From: Shewanella psychropiezotolerans
GTDB lineage: Bacteria > Pseudomonadota > Gammaproteobacteria > Enterobacterales > Shewanellaceae
Assembly (NCBI RefSeq): GCF_007197555.1
Contig: NZ_CP041614.1
Location: forward strand, 5,076,001 to 5,140,000
DNA length: 64,000 nucleotides
Direction of reading: 5' to 3'
Part shown: positions 52,369-61,200 of the stretch, piece after piece
Numbering within the stretch: the stretch's first letter is position 1
How the letters are laid out: each line of letters opens with the position of its first letter
Notes under the pieces: generated by a model
The model's input: the letters and a program-made list of their open reading frames with translations, nothing else
Databases searched by the model: none
What the model was told of the DNA's origin: nothing
Translations under genes and position numbers: made by a program

Positions 52369-55300
52369 TTTTTCACATCCTTTGTTATTGAAAGTTGTTG
52401 AACAATACCTTGCTCGGTTAATAAGGCTGTTAGCTGGGCATTAGAAATTAATTTACCTTGACAGCGTAAACTATCAGCGTAGGGAGCGATAAATTTGGGA
52501 TCTTTATCTAACTTCTGGAATTGACTTAGTTGCCGACTAGCTAGTCTGCAACTGCTCGCCATTTGTCTTGTGTCGCCCATTAGCTGATACAGTTTGGCTT
52601 CTGCTAAATATGTCATCGCCTGCAACCATTCTATTTCACTGTTATTTATGTCTTGGGTTATTAGCTCATTGTTTAGTTGTTTGGCTTGTTGTAAGTAACG
52701 TTTTCCTTGTGATATCTGTTGACGGTCAAAATAATACTCAGCTAGTATTCGTTTGTATTTAGCGCGGAGTATTCTCGAATACTGATCATCAGTAAACATT
52801 TTTGAAGATGTTGAAAGCTCTGAAATAATTTGTTCAGTTGTTATGCTGAATTCTACTTCCTCTATTGATGCCATTTGTAAAAGGTGTAGCTTTAAGAAGA
52901 ACAAATGTTGATGCCAAATCTGATTATTAGTATCTGTAGTAATTAATGCTGTAAACAGTTGGTGAGCTTTTAAGGCACTATCCGTGGCTAGTTGCATTTG
53001 ACCTTTATACTTATATTGACTCGATATACTGTGATAACTCAACGCCAAGTTCTCAGCTAAATTCGCATTGGCTTGCAGTGCTTCATCTAGATTTTCTATA
53101 TCAGCCTGAATAGCTTTATGCCTTTCAATACTAAGGTTAATATGTCCTTGGGATAAAGCAGCACTAGCTAGCCATGAATGGGTATCGGCAATATCTGCCA
53201 ATAGCATCATGTCTTTCGGTGAAGAATTAGCCGCAAGCAACTTAAGCTGCAAAGATTCATTGAAATAGCCTTCGGCTTCATTAAATTGATGCAATTTCAT
53301 TGACAATGAACCAATGGAGTTTGTTGCATAGGACAGTTCAATCAAAGCTTCAGGATCTGTCGGTGCCAACTGATACATAGTTTGGCTGTAACTCAGATAC
53401 AGTTTATACCAAGGCCGTACCGCGGCCCAATCCCCCCTGTCATAATCAAGTTGACCTAGCCAAAAGGCATTCGCTCCTGCGGTTTTTAGTAACTCGAGGT
53501 TCTCTGGCTGTTCCGTTAACAAGGTTTCGAGTTTAGTTTTAGCCGCCAGCAAACCTGCGTTAGCTTCTTCTAGCTTGCCGCGAGAATAGGCTACTTCACC
53601 GATGGCTTCTAATGTTTGGGCGTGTTGAAAACGGGCTTCGAAACTGTAATTACTGGCATCATGGGTATTCGATTCGTCGCTAAAATACTCCAGCGCCTTA
53701 TTACTGATGCCATCGAGCAGATCCATACGGCCGATGCCGCGCAGCTTGTCAGCAAAATCCCCTACCATAAACCCCAGCAGGTTCTCTGCGGCTAAGCGCT
53801 TCTCTAATGCGCGCTGCTCAGCCTCGATACTGCGAAAGCTCATCAACACAGATAACATGGTGAGGGCGACAAGTACTCCCGAAGTCAGCCGGCGACGCCA
53901 ACGACGGACATTGACGCGCTTTACCGATGCCGCAATCAAGGCTTGCTCTGCGGGTTCCAAAGTAAACAGTGGGTTTTGAGAGAGAAGCTGAGCTTCCTGT
54001 AGCGGTTTGCCTTCTGAGAGCAGGTAAGCCTGGGTTTTCGACTCGGTTAACCAGCGACGGGCCTGATTGAGTAAGCGACTCTTAATGCCTAAGCTTTCGC
54101 TGTGTGCTTCTATCCATTTTGTCGCTCTGGGCCAGCGCCTGAGCAGAGCTTCGTGGGCGATACTGAAACAGGCTTCATCATTTTGCAGGTGGGAGACAAA
54201 TAGACGGTTATCCACCATGGCTTTAACCAAATTTGTTTCAGCTTCACTCTCTAGCTTTTTGTTTCGCTGGGAGGCGCCTAGCTGTGAGCTTTGCTGGGAA
54301 GAGCTAAGCTGTGACCAGCGCGCCGTGCGGCTGGTAATGGATTTATCATCCTCTTTAAGCGTGACTAACAGTGACAAAATCTTAGGCACCGCCGCTGTTT
54401 CTGCATCTGTCAGGCTAGTGAGTACCTCTTCGGCATTTTTACCGATAGCTCCCTCTAGTCCGCCTAAATTTTGATACTCTGAGACTAACAACTGGTCTGT
54501 GTCATCTCTGTTTAGATAAAGTGCCTGCAAGGTATATTGCAGCATAGGCAAGGCATCGGGGTTGGACGCGGCATCGGCGCAGAGCATCTCATCGAGCGGC
54601 ACTGCGGTTTCACCGTCTAGCTGCCAGGTTAAATTTGCCGCTACGGCAGGCAAGCGGATCATCTGCAGTAGTTCCTGGCGAGTAGGTGGAGACAAATCGA
54701 AATGTGCCCCCCGGGACTTACCTGACATCAGGTTAGGGTATTGCACTAGGTCTGGGTAAAAATCGTTACGGCAAGCAGATAAAATAAGAATATGACCGGA
54801 CTGTGCCAGGAACTCGATAACATCGAAAAATTCTTGTCTCTGCTCATCGCTAAACTGAGGCGAGGACAGTAAAACTTCTAACCGGTCAATAAACAGGGCA
54901 AAAAATGCATGCTGAGACTTATGACCTTTTAACGCCGACTTGCAGCACTGAATCGCCTTTTCTGGGGCTTCAGTGAGCGTATTTGCCAGTTGTTCAGCAC
55001 TGTAACCATCGAATACAGGTTTATCCTGATACTCCCAATCCAGCATGGCGCTAGCCAGATCCACTAATGGCGGATTATCGACCACATCGGCCAAGTCGAT
55101 ATCACTATACGAGATCACCTCAATGCCATTGTATCCCTTGGAGGACATCAAGTTAGGCATCACGCCGGCATTGATTAAGGAGGTTTTACCACTGCCACTG
55201 GGGCCTAATATCAAACAGAAGGCGCGGCCATATTTAACTTGCAGGGTGATACGGTTAAGCAAGGTTGAAACTTGCTCACTGCGACCGAAGAACACATCGG

Positions 55301-55718
55301 CATGGTCGGCGCTATAAGCTTGTAAACCCGGAAATGGCGAACCAGACTGCCATTGTTGCGACTGCGCCGCTTCTGAGTGACCTTTAGGGAAACTTATCTT
55401 GGCTAAGGTGCGATAGCCACGCTTACGAATGGTTTCGATATATTGGGGTGAGGTAGCGCTATCGCCCAGGGCGCGGCGCAGTTGATTGATGACCTTATGT
55501 AAGGGATTGTCACCCATAAACATATCGGGCCAACAATGGCTGACTATCTCTTCGGTGCTGACCACATCACCATCACGTTCACATAAGAGTGACAGCACAT
55601 CCATCGCCTTAGGCTCAAGTTGTTTAACTTGGCTACCTAAGCGCAGGGAGTTGGAGCCGGGCTCAACCTGCCAGTCACCAAAGTAAAATGTGCTAAAACT
55701 CATTCTTCTTTCTTCCAA
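52365..55718 (-). CDS. Winged-helix / nSTAND1 NTPase / TPR membrane regulator
   Basis: A 1117-residue signalling protein. Residues 1-105 form an OmpR-type winged helix (VKQLEPKAMDVLSLLCERDG, GDNPLHKVINQLRRALGD, YIETIRKRGYRTLA). An nSTAND1-type NTPase follows, with Walker A GPSGSGKTSLINAG near residue 175 and a Walker-B-like ALFIDRLEVLL near 280. A single membrane helix lies near 613-632 (TSGVLVALTMLSVLMSF), then TPR-like repeats (about 680-1050) on the other side of the membrane. It resembles ToxR/CadC-type one-component regulators with an NTPase inserted. It is coupled to a small protein. Its targets are unknown. Confidence 0.78.
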   Translation of the reverse strand: MEERRMSFSTFYFGDWQVEPGSNSLRLGSQVKQLEPKAMDVLSLLCERDGDVVSTEEIVSHCWPDMFMGDNPLHKVINQLRRALGDSATSPQYIETIRKRGYRTLAKISFPKGHSEAAQSQQWQSGSPFPGLQAYSADHADVFFGRSEQVSTLLNRITLQVKYGRAFCLILGPSGSGKTSLINAGVMPNLMSSKGYNGIEVISYSDIDLADVVDNPPLVDLASAMLDWEYQDKPVFDGYSAEQLANTLTEAPEKAIQCCKSALKGHKSQHAFFALFIDRLEVLLSSPQFSDEQRQEFFDVIEFLAQSGHILILSACRNDFYPDLVQYPNLMSGKSRGAHFDLSPPTRQELLQMIRLPAVAANLTWQLDGETAVPLDEMLCADAASNPDALPMLQYTLQALYLNRDDTDQLLVSEYQNLGGLEGAIGKNAEEVLTSLTDAETAAVPKILSLLVTLKEDDKSITSRTARWSQLSSSQQSSQLGASQRNKKLESEAETNLVKAMVDNRLFVSHLQNDEACFSIAHEALLRRWPRATKWIEAHSESLGIKSRLLNQARRWLTESKTQAYLLSEGKPLQEAQLLSQNPLFTLEPAEQALIAASVKRVNVRRWRRRLTSGVLVALTMLSVLMSFRSIEAEQRALEKRLAAENLLGFMVGDFADKLRGIGRMDLLDGISNKALEYFSDESNTHDASNYSFEARFQHAQTLEAIGEVAYSRGKLEEANAGLLAAKTKLETLLTEQPENLELLKTAGANAFWLGQLDYDRGDWAAVRPWYKLYLSYSQTMYQLAPTDPEALIELSYATNSIGSLSMKLHQFNEAEGYFNESLQLKLLAANSSPKDMMLLADIADTHSWLASAALSQGHINLSIERHKAIQADIENLDEALQANANLAENLALSYHSISSQYKYKGQMQLATDSALKAHQLFTALITTDTNNQIWHQHLFFLKLHLLQMASIEEVEFSITTEQIISELSTSSKMFTDDQYSRILRAKYKRILAEYYFDRQQISQGKRYLQQAKQLNNELITQDINNSEIEWLQAMTYLAEAKLYQLMGDTRQMASSCRLASRQLSQFQKLDKDPKFIAPYADSLRCQGKLISNAQLTALLTEQGIVQQLSITKDVKK

Positions 55719-56123
55719 TCAAGAGAACATAAGCTAACTTATTTCTGTGAGCCTTGTTCGCTTGTTCACACTGTTATAGCAGAACAGCAGTATTCAGTGT
55801 CGGCTCTCGGCAGTCAGAATCAAAATAACAAAAAATTTACATTAGTGCATAACTTATCAGGACGGGAGAAAAATGCTACTTTTTTACTACGACTTTAGGT
55901 GTGTATTGTTTTAAGAATCAAAAATTAAGCGGATATAAAGATTGTGTCGATTGCATAGCTCTTGAGGCGGTACTAGGCAATCACATCAAGTTTAAGAAAA
56001 GAGAGAAAGTCTTAGACCCGTTAAAGCAGGTCTAAGACTTTGTATTAATTGTTACCACGAATGCTTGTGACTAGGGCTTGTGGCTAGGGGCTCTTTCTAA
56101 GCCCTATTGCCGCAACAAGCAAC
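55719..56123. other. Intergenic region upstream of the nSTAND1 regulator
   Basis: 405 bases without a gene. The left part should hold the promoter of the regulator, but no clear box was found. The right part contains the terminator at 56007-56040. Confidence 0.5.
56007..56040 (-). terminator. Terminator of the Cu/Zn permease gene
   Basis: A perfect 12-bp stem, AAGTCTTAGACC with GGTCTAAGACTT and a 10-base loop, 84 bases beyond the permease stop. The minus-strand tail is TCTCTCTTTTC. Confidence 0.7.
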
Positions 56124-57257
56124 TTAAGCAAAGATAAAGCTGTAGAGGTAACCTGCGCCAATCGCCATGCCCAATATCACAGCCAGAAAGGCGGCAATCA
56201 TCTCGTTCTTGAATATCGACTTAAGCAGAATCACTTCGGTCAAACTCGCGCCAGCACTACCGATAATCAATGCCATCACAGAGCCTAGAGCCATGCCTTT
56301 CTGCACCAATGCGGCGCTTAAAGGGATCACAGCTTCGGCGCGAATATAGAGCGGAATACCGATAATCGCAGCGACAGGAATCGCGTACCACATGTCCTCA
56401 CCCGCATACTTAGCAATCAGTTCAGTCGGGATAAAACCATAGATGAAAGAACCTAGTGTGATACCCAGTAGCAAGTAAGGCAGTACCTGCTTAAAGTCCT
56501 TCCAGGTCGAGCGCCAGATCCGCATCCAACGACTCTCTGCTTTTGCTATTTGTCCTGCACTTTCTGTATTTCCGGCATTAGCACTTTCAGTTCCACATGA
56601 TGAACTCGTGCCACATGAAGAGACCACACTTGCCGCCTCACTTATTGTAGCCGCTCCGCAACCACTGGCTTCCATGGCTAATACAGGAGCCGATTGAGCT
56701 GCTACTCCGCAAGCTTTCACAGGCTCAACAGCAGACTGTTTCTCGGCAGCACTGTTTTTAGAGTCGCCGCAGGATGTGCCACAGCTTGATGCTTCTGCCG
56801 CTTCATAGGCTTCGGGTCGCACATAACGTTCAAAACCTAATTTTTCCAACACAAAACCTGCCGTAACAGCAACCACTAGCGCCACAGTAAAGTAGAACAC
56901 AGCCACTTTAATGCCGAAGGTCACTACAAACAGGCCGATAATAATCGGGTTTAACAGTGGGCTCGAGAAGAGGAACACCATCATGGGGCCAAAACCCGCT
57001 CTGGCTCTAAGCAGCCCCTTCAAAAACGGGATGGTCGAGCATGAGCAGAATGGTGTGATAGCGCCCAAGAGTGCGGCAATCACGTAGCCTTTACCGTTAC
57101 GTGAACTCAATATCGATTGGATCTTCTCAGGGGTAATAAACTCCTGCAGTACACCAACCAAGTAACTGATCACCAGAAACAGGATAATTAGTTCGGTTGC
57201 CAAGAAGGCGAACATGTTTGCGGCCTCTCGGGCCATGGCTAAAATTTCAGGACTCAT
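56124..57257 (-). CDS. SO_0444-type metal efflux permease (DUF318)
   Basis: A 377-residue permease of the DUF318/ArsP group, resembling the SO_0444 Cu/Zn efflux transporter of Shewanella. Two blocks of helices (about residues 15-150 and 255-375) with the typical GAITPFCSCSTIPFLKGLL and GIPLYIRAEAVIPLSAAL are joined by a hydrophilic linker (about 155-235). The linker is full of CG pairs (SSCGTSCGD, KACG, GCG, SSCGTSSSCGTES), which probably bind the metal. GTGGAAA supports ATG 57257; a longer frame reaches 57317. It lies downstream of ArsR with an operator-like repeat before it. Confidence 0.8.
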   Translation of the reverse strand: MSPEILAMAREAANMFAFLATELIILFLVISYLVGVLQEFITPEKIQSILSSRNGKGYVIAALLGAITPFCSCSTIPFLKGLLRARAGFGPMMVFLFSSPLLNPIIIGLFVVTFGIKVAVFYFTVALVVAVTAGFVLEKLGFERYVRPEAYEAAEASSCGTSCGDSKNSAAEKQSAVEPVKACGVAAQSAPVLAMEASGCGAATISEAASVVSSCGTSSSCGTESANAGNTESAGQIAKAESRWMRIWRSTWKDFKQVLPYLLLGITLGSFIYGFIPTELIAKYAGEDMWYAIPVAAIIGIPLYIRAEAVIPLSAALVQKGMALGSVMALIIGSAGASLTEVILLKSIFKNEMIAAFLAVILGMAIGAGYLYSFIFA

Positions 57258-57346
57258 AATAATTTCCACAATACTTAAAATATGAAATCGTTTTGAAATT
57301 TTCGAAGTTATCGACACTCATGTTCAGCATCTGCTTTGAAAAAAAC

Positions 57347-57416
57347 ATTTCGAAGAATATAGAAATAATATACTTATAGAAAACCATGTCAACTATATTT
57401 CTAGAATATTCGAAAT
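57347..57416 (-). promoter_or_regulatory. Putative ArsR operator upstream of the permease
   Basis: Inverted repeat of two 21-base arms (57347-57367 and 57396-57416) matching at about 17 positions; the cores are TTTCGAAGAATATAGAAA and TTTCTAGAATATTCGAAA. The right arm also contains the palindrome AATATTCGAA. It lies in the 305-bp gap between arsR and the permease gene, which otherwise holds no gene. Confidence 0.55.
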
Positions 57417-57562
57417 AAATTTATGAATACCGGATTTTAGAAGTGAAACCTAGCGCTAATCAAGCACTAACGCTGAACCAAAAAATATGATGCTTATGGC
57501 TTTTGAATCGACGCTTGTTGACTAGGCTGTTTTTTGGCCAGTTACTTTTGAGTAGACAGCTT

Positions 57563-57892
57563 TTAGGTAGACGGCTCTTGAGTCGAAAGCTGAGGCGCAC
57601 ACTCTTCTTCGATGCAACATTCATCCTGCAAAAAACCGATAACGCCTTCGAGCTTAGTGAATTCAGCAACACAGAATAACGTTCGCCCTTCCCGCCTTTG
57701 TGACAGTAAGCCTGCAGAAACCAAACTGGAAATATGATGGGAGAGTGTTGAGCCAGGGATCTGCAGCTGTTCCTGCAAGCTACCTACTGCTACGCCTTGA
57801 AATCCGGCACGCACCACACGCTTAAAAATGGTTAAGCGCGTTGTATGGCCTAACTCTTTAAGTGCCTTGGCAACGACTTCGATATCCATCAT
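57563..57892 (-). CDS. ArsR-family metal-responsive repressor
   Basis: A 109-residue winged-helix repressor. The recognition helix region reads LQIPGSTLSHHISSLVSAGL, followed by the wing LSQRREGRTLFCVAE. The C-terminal end has a Cys-rich cluster (QDECCIEEECAPQ) that probably binds the inducing metal or metalloid. It is oriented with the permease gene (start 57257) and is flanked by two operator-like repeats, one before itself and one before the permease, so it probably represses both genes. It resembles SO_0443. Confidence 0.85.
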   Translation of the reverse strand: MMDIEVVAKALKELGHTTRLTIFKRVVRAGFQGVAVGSLQEQLQIPGSTLSHHISSLVSAGLLSQRREGRTLFCVAEFTKLEGVIGFLQDECCIEEECAPQLSTQEPST

Positions 57893-57935
57893 GTTTCTAC
57901 TCTCCCAAACCTAACCGAATTTAAATCAAACTACA

Positions 57936-57959
57936 ATATTTCGATTTTAGCAGAAATAT
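57936..57959 (-). promoter_or_regulatory. Putative ArsR operator upstream of arsR
   Basis: Inverted repeat ATATTTC with GAAATAT, 10-base spacer, 44 bases ahead of the arsR start. It resembles the arms at 57347-57416, which suggests autoregulation. Confidence 0.5.
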
Positions 57960-58001
57960 CAATTACAAAACAAGACTAGCGCTAATAGTGACTGATATGA
58001 A

Positions 58002-58029
58002 AAAGCCCACTTATTTCAAAGCGGGCTTT
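58002..58029 (-). terminator. Terminator of the Cys-rich protein gene
   Basis: AAAGCCC pairs with GGGCTTT (further CTT/AAG pairing inside), followed on the minus strand by TTTTTC. It lies 28 bases beyond the stop of the gene at 58057. Confidence 0.65.
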
Positions 58030-58056
58030 ATTGAATTTAACGGCTAGCCTTCGCTA

Positions 58057-58377
58057 CTAGCAACAAGTCGCCTTGGAAGAGTCATCCTTACAGCAAGCGT
58101 CATCTTTGTGGCTAGTACAATGGCAGGTGCAGTCATCCGAATCACAACTTTCACATACGCAGGTACATTTGCACTCATCGGACTTACTGGTACAGTTGCA
58201 CTTTCCGTCACCACAGGCCTCATCTGGCTTACAGTTACAGTTACTGTTACTAGTGCAGGTACAGGTACAAGTGCCATCACACTGACTATCAGCACAACAC
58301 TGAGCATCAGAAGTGCTACAGCAAGTATTTTCAGTTTCATTCGCCGAGATACAACAAGGTTGAGTTTTATCGCTCAT
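58057..58377 (-). CDS. Metallothionein-like cysteine-rich protein
   Basis: 106 residues with 27 cysteines (about a quarter of the protein), arranged mostly as CC and CxC: TCTCTCTSN, NCNCKP, CKCTCVCESC, CTCHC and CC at the end. The rest is Asp, Ser, Thr and Lys, with hardly any hydrophobic residues, so it should fold only around metal. GGAG with good spacing supports ATG 58377; the longer frame to 58413 lacks a ribosome site. No signal peptide is seen. It lies between arsR and sigZ, reading in the same direction, next to a metal efflux permease, which supports a role in binding Cu, Zn or Cd. Confidence 0.72.
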   Translation of the reverse strand: MSDKTQPCCISANETENTCCSTSDAQCCADSQCDGTCTCTCTSNSNCNCKPDEACGDGKCNCTSKSDECKCTCVCESCDSDDCTCHCTSHKDDACCKDDSSKATCC

Positions 58378-58533
58378 ACATTCTCCGGGTAAAATAGTCG
58401 GTGCAAAAGGCACCTTTTATGACTCATATACCTGAAAAGACGAATACCCTAAAAAAAGGATGCAAGAAATTTTAACTATTTAAGAGAAAATTATAAAACT
58501 TAGATACTGCCCATCATGCTACTAGCACTGAGA

Positions 58534-59070
58534 CTAGCACTTACCGCAGCGATTTTTAGGCGGAAGAAAGTCATCAACTTTCCCTTTGGCGTTGACCACT
58601 GGAGCACAACAGCTAACTAAGCTAGTAGCCAAGAGCTCCCTCCCTCTTAAAACACGGGATTTGACTGCAGACAGACTCAAATTAAGTCGTTCGGCTACGG
58701 CCTTTTGCTTCATTCCTTCAATATCGCTGAGCAGGAGCACATCTCGATACCTCTCATCTAACGCCATCACCATAGGTTTCATACAGACACTCATTTCTGA
58801 AAATGCACTTTCTTCCTTTGAATCAGCAACAAGATCTTGAGGCAATTCATCATTAGGACGGCGGGTTCGGTAATAATCTATGATGGTATTTTTAGTGACT
58901 TGATAGAGCCATGCAATGGGGGAGTCTGGCGCATCGTTCTGCTGCAATAATTTAACGAAAACCGCACTAAGAATATCTTGCGCATCCTCTTTATGACTGA
59001 CTTTCCGGCCGATAAATGCCAGTAACTCACTCTGGTATTGCGAAAATGCTTTCGCCGCAACTTGCTGCAT
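58534..59070 (-). CDS. sigZ: ECF sigma factor, SigZ type
   Basis: A 178-residue ECF sigma factor. Region 2 is visible as KEDAQDILSAVFVKLLQQ and IAWLYQVTKNTIIDYYRTR; region 4 as YRDVLLLSDIEGMKQKAVAE and LSLSAVKSRVLRGRELL. The C-terminal tail has CC at about 158 and RCGKC at the end, a SigZ-like feature that could bind metal. AGGAGT supports ATG 59070 (MQQVAAKAF) rather than the 59088 start. No anti-sigma gene is adjacent; upstream DNA holds a direct repeat TTAGACGAACGA (twice, about 45 bases apart). The neighbours are the Cys-rich and metal-efflux genes. Confidence 0.82.
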   Translation of the reverse strand: MQQVAAKAFSQYQSELLAFIGRKVSHKEDAQDILSAVFVKLLQQNDAPDSPIAWLYQVTKNTIIDYYRTRRPNDELPQDLVADSKEESAFSEMSVCMKPMVMALDERYRDVLLLSDIEGMKQKAVAERLNLSLSAVKSRVLRGRELLATSLVSCCAPVVNAKGKVDDFLPPKNRCGKC

Positions 59071-59399
59071 AAAAACTCCTAACGACAACTGAGGCTCAGT
59101 GCTTAGACGAACGAGACTCTTAGTTTAAACTAACGACAATTTTAAGTTAGACGAACGATAATTGAAAAGGATGCAAATCTTTTATAAAAAGTTTTTTATA
59201 AAAGCCCTAAAAAAACACTAATCATCACTAACCTTCTTAAAGTTAACCCGTTTACGAATTGAGCCTACTATCTTGAGCATACCTTCTTGAACATAGCTGC
59301 TTGAAAATACCCATGTCGTCACGAAAACGTGGGTTCTTGCTGCCAGACTCAGTATAATCAGCATTATAACGTTAATGTAATGACAAAGTTGAGAACGAG

Positions 59400-59678
59400 A
59401 TGGCAAGAACCGCTGCTGCACTGCACATATTAGTCAAACATAAAGAGCAAGCCGAAGACATTATCAAGCAATTGAAAAAAGGCGTTAAATTCGATGTGTT
59501 AGCCAAGAAACACTCGTCTTGTCCATCGGGCAAGAAAGGCGGTAGTTTAGGCGAATTCAAGAAAGGTCAGATGGTGCCGCCATTCGATAAGGCCTGTTTT
59601 ACCGGTGAGATTTTAACGCCTCAATTAGTCAAAACCAAGTTCGGCTGGCATGTGATTAAGGTTTTATACCGAACTTAA
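59400..59678 (+). CDS. ppiC: Parvulin peptidyl-prolyl isomerase PpiC
   Basis: A 92-residue single-domain parvulin, a cytoplasmic cis-trans prolyl isomerase. Typical segments are [53 protein letters not shown] and [11 protein letters not shown]. The length equals that of E. coli PpiC (93). Its last third is repeated in degenerate form three times in the DNA that follows (59681-60140), but the gene itself is intact. Confidence 0.93.
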   Translation: MARTAAALHILVKHKEQAEDIIKQLKKGVKFDVLAKKHSSCPSGKKGGSLGEFKKGQMVPPFDKACFTGEILTPQLVKTKFGWHVIKVLYRT

Positions 59679-59680
59679 TG

Positions 59681-60140
59681 AAACTAGGTAAACAGATAAA
59701 GGTCAGATGGATTTATACCTGCCATTCGTTAAGGCCTGTTTTACCGGTGAGCTTATAACGCCTCAATTAGTCAAAACCCTCTTAATGAAGAGATGGAGCT
59801 GGCATGTGATTAAGGTTTTATACCGAACTTAATGAAACTAGGTAAACAGATAAAGGTCAGATGGATTTATACCTGCCATTCGTTAAGGCCTGTTTTACCG
59901 GTGAGCTTATAACGCCTCAATTAGTCAAAACCCTCTTAATGAAGAGATGGAGCTGGCATGTGATTAAGGTTTTATACCGAACTTAATGAAACTAGGTAAA
60001 CAGATAAAGGTCAGATGGATTTATACCTGCCATTCGTTAAGGCCTGTTTTACCGGTGAGCTTATAACGCCTCAATTAGTCAAAACCCTCTTAATGAAGAG
60101 ATGGGGCTGGCATGTGATTAAAGTTTTATACCGAACTTAA
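59681..60140 (+). repeat. 154-bp tandem repeat derived from the ppiC 3' end
   Basis: Three copies start at 59681, 59835 and 59989 with a period of 154 bases and only a few differences between them. Each copy has a 5' linker (AAACTAGGTAAACAGATAAA) and then a version of ppiC from codon 53 to the stop, with CTCTTAATGAAGAGATGGAG replacing the short segment AAGTTC of the gene. The copies resemble each other more than the gene, so they were amplified after the first duplication. No frame is kept open. Confidence 0.85.
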
Positions 60141-60150
60141 AAGAGAGAAG

Positions 60151-60324
60151 GTCGCTGCGCGACTGCGAGAACGACCTTAGGTCTGCGAGTCAGTGACTTT
60201 GTCACCACGAGTACGGCCTGCGGCCTCCGAGAACAAGCTTTGCTCTTTCCTCGCAGCCAACGTGTTGGCGTTCTCGAAGGGAACTTGTTCCCGTTCTCGC
60301 AACTCGAACTCAAAGCGTAGCGCT
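60151..60324. repeat. Array of eight short hairpins with GAGAAC/GTTCTC spacers
   Basis: Short dyads follow each other: GTCGC-TGC-GCGAC (60151), GACC-TTA-GGTC (60173), GTGAC-TTT-GTCAC (60193), GGCC-TGC-GGCC (60215), AGC-TTT-GCT (60236), GCCAAC-GT-GTTGGC (60256), GGGAAC-TT-GTTCCC (60279), AGCG-TAG-CGCT (60314). Spacers are variants of GCGAGAAC in the first half and of its complement GTTCTCGC in the second. No gene or terminator tail is seen. Confidence 0.7.
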
Positions 60325-60330
60325 CTGCCT

Positions 60331-61152
60331 TTATCTCGCCAGCTCCAATAGCAAGCGCAATAAAGGCTCTGGCTTATCTAAGCTGGCATCATGACCGCAA
60401 TCATCCAGGTAAATAGCTTTGCTCTGATAAAAATGGGCTAAAGCTTCACCACAACTGGGGTGAGCCAGCCTGTCTCGATTGGCTACTATTACATTCACAG
60501 GGACACTCTCAGGACCATTTACCAGACTATTTACAGGAGCATTCGCAGGGAGAGAGTCAATAACAGGGGCATCAAACGAGGCACATGCGACTAACTGCCT
60601 CAAGCCATTGAATAGAGAAGTATGACCTTGTTGTCGATAATGACTCCAGTCTTGTATCAACTTAATATCATCGCCCCTGCATTCACTGGTGAGCTGGATA
60701 ACTGTCGCCTCGAGTAAGCTGACACCTGGAAGTTCTCCGTTGAGCCAGCGTCTGCCTGTCCCCCAGACTGATTTGACCAAAGAGCTTAGCTGAAAACGGC
60801 GGTACCAAGGCGATAGATTGGCGGCACTACTGTTGATAAACACCACTCGTTGCACTCGGTTTGGTTTATGTTTTGCCATTTCCATCGCCAACATACCGCC
60901 CATAGAAAGCCCTACCAGACAGACAGGCTCGAGCACTTCCCTTGTCGCCCCCTCGCTTAACACCTCATCAATCTGCGCCCAGACATAGTCGGCATAGGCT
61001 GAGATACTCAAGGGACTGTTAATCTCAACCAAGGTACCATTGCCTGGCAAGTCTGGCGTGATAACCCGGACTCCGGCCGCCGCGAGCCGTTGAGCAAATC
61101 CATACCAGTGACGGCGGTCTCGCATCAAGCCCCTGAGTAGTACGAATGTCAT
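60331..61152 (-). CDS. Alpha/beta hydrolase
   Basis: A 273-residue alpha/beta-fold hydrolase. The nucleophile elbow is GLSMGGML (Ser83). The acid is probably the aspartate in VIVANRDRLAHPS and the base the histidine in LDDCGHDASLDKP near the C-terminus. The oxyanion region is in VLLRGLMRDRRHW. Cytoplasmic, no signal peptide. The order of motifs fits esterases of the BioH/MenH kind, but no specific substrate can be named. It ends next to a hairpin-rich repeat array and follows the M14 peptidase gene by 48 bases, so the two may be co-transcribed. Confidence 0.82.
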   Translation of the reverse strand: MTFVLLRGLMRDRRHWYGFAQRLAAAGVRVITPDLPGNGTLVEINSPLSISAYADYVWAQIDEVLSEGATREVLEPVCLVGLSMGGMLAMEMAKHKPNRVQRVVFINSSAANLSPWYRRFQLSSLVKSVWGTGRRWLNGELPGVSLLEATVIQLTSECRGDDIKLIQDWSHYRQQGHTSLFNGLRQLVACASFDAPVIDSLPANAPVNSLVNGPESVPVNVIVANRDRLAHPSCGEALAHFYQSKAIYLDDCGHDASLDKPEPLLRLLLELAR

Positions 61153-61200
61153 GGACCTCCCCTATAAAAAAATCTGATAAGCCGTTTACATCAAACAGCT

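Noticed and set aside
58044..58392. Antisense and other-frame open frames over the Cys-rich gene
   Set aside because: They arise from repetitive TGC/ACA codons of the real gene; only the Cys frame has a ribosome site and a sensible neighbourhood.
59218..59421. Minus-strand frame of 67 codons between sigZ and ppiC
   Set aside because: It begins inside ppiC on the other strand, has no ribosome site, and overlaps its promoter region.
59681..60140. CRISPR-like array
   Set aside because: Unit length is 154 bases with no alternating unique spacers, and the units derive from ppiC.
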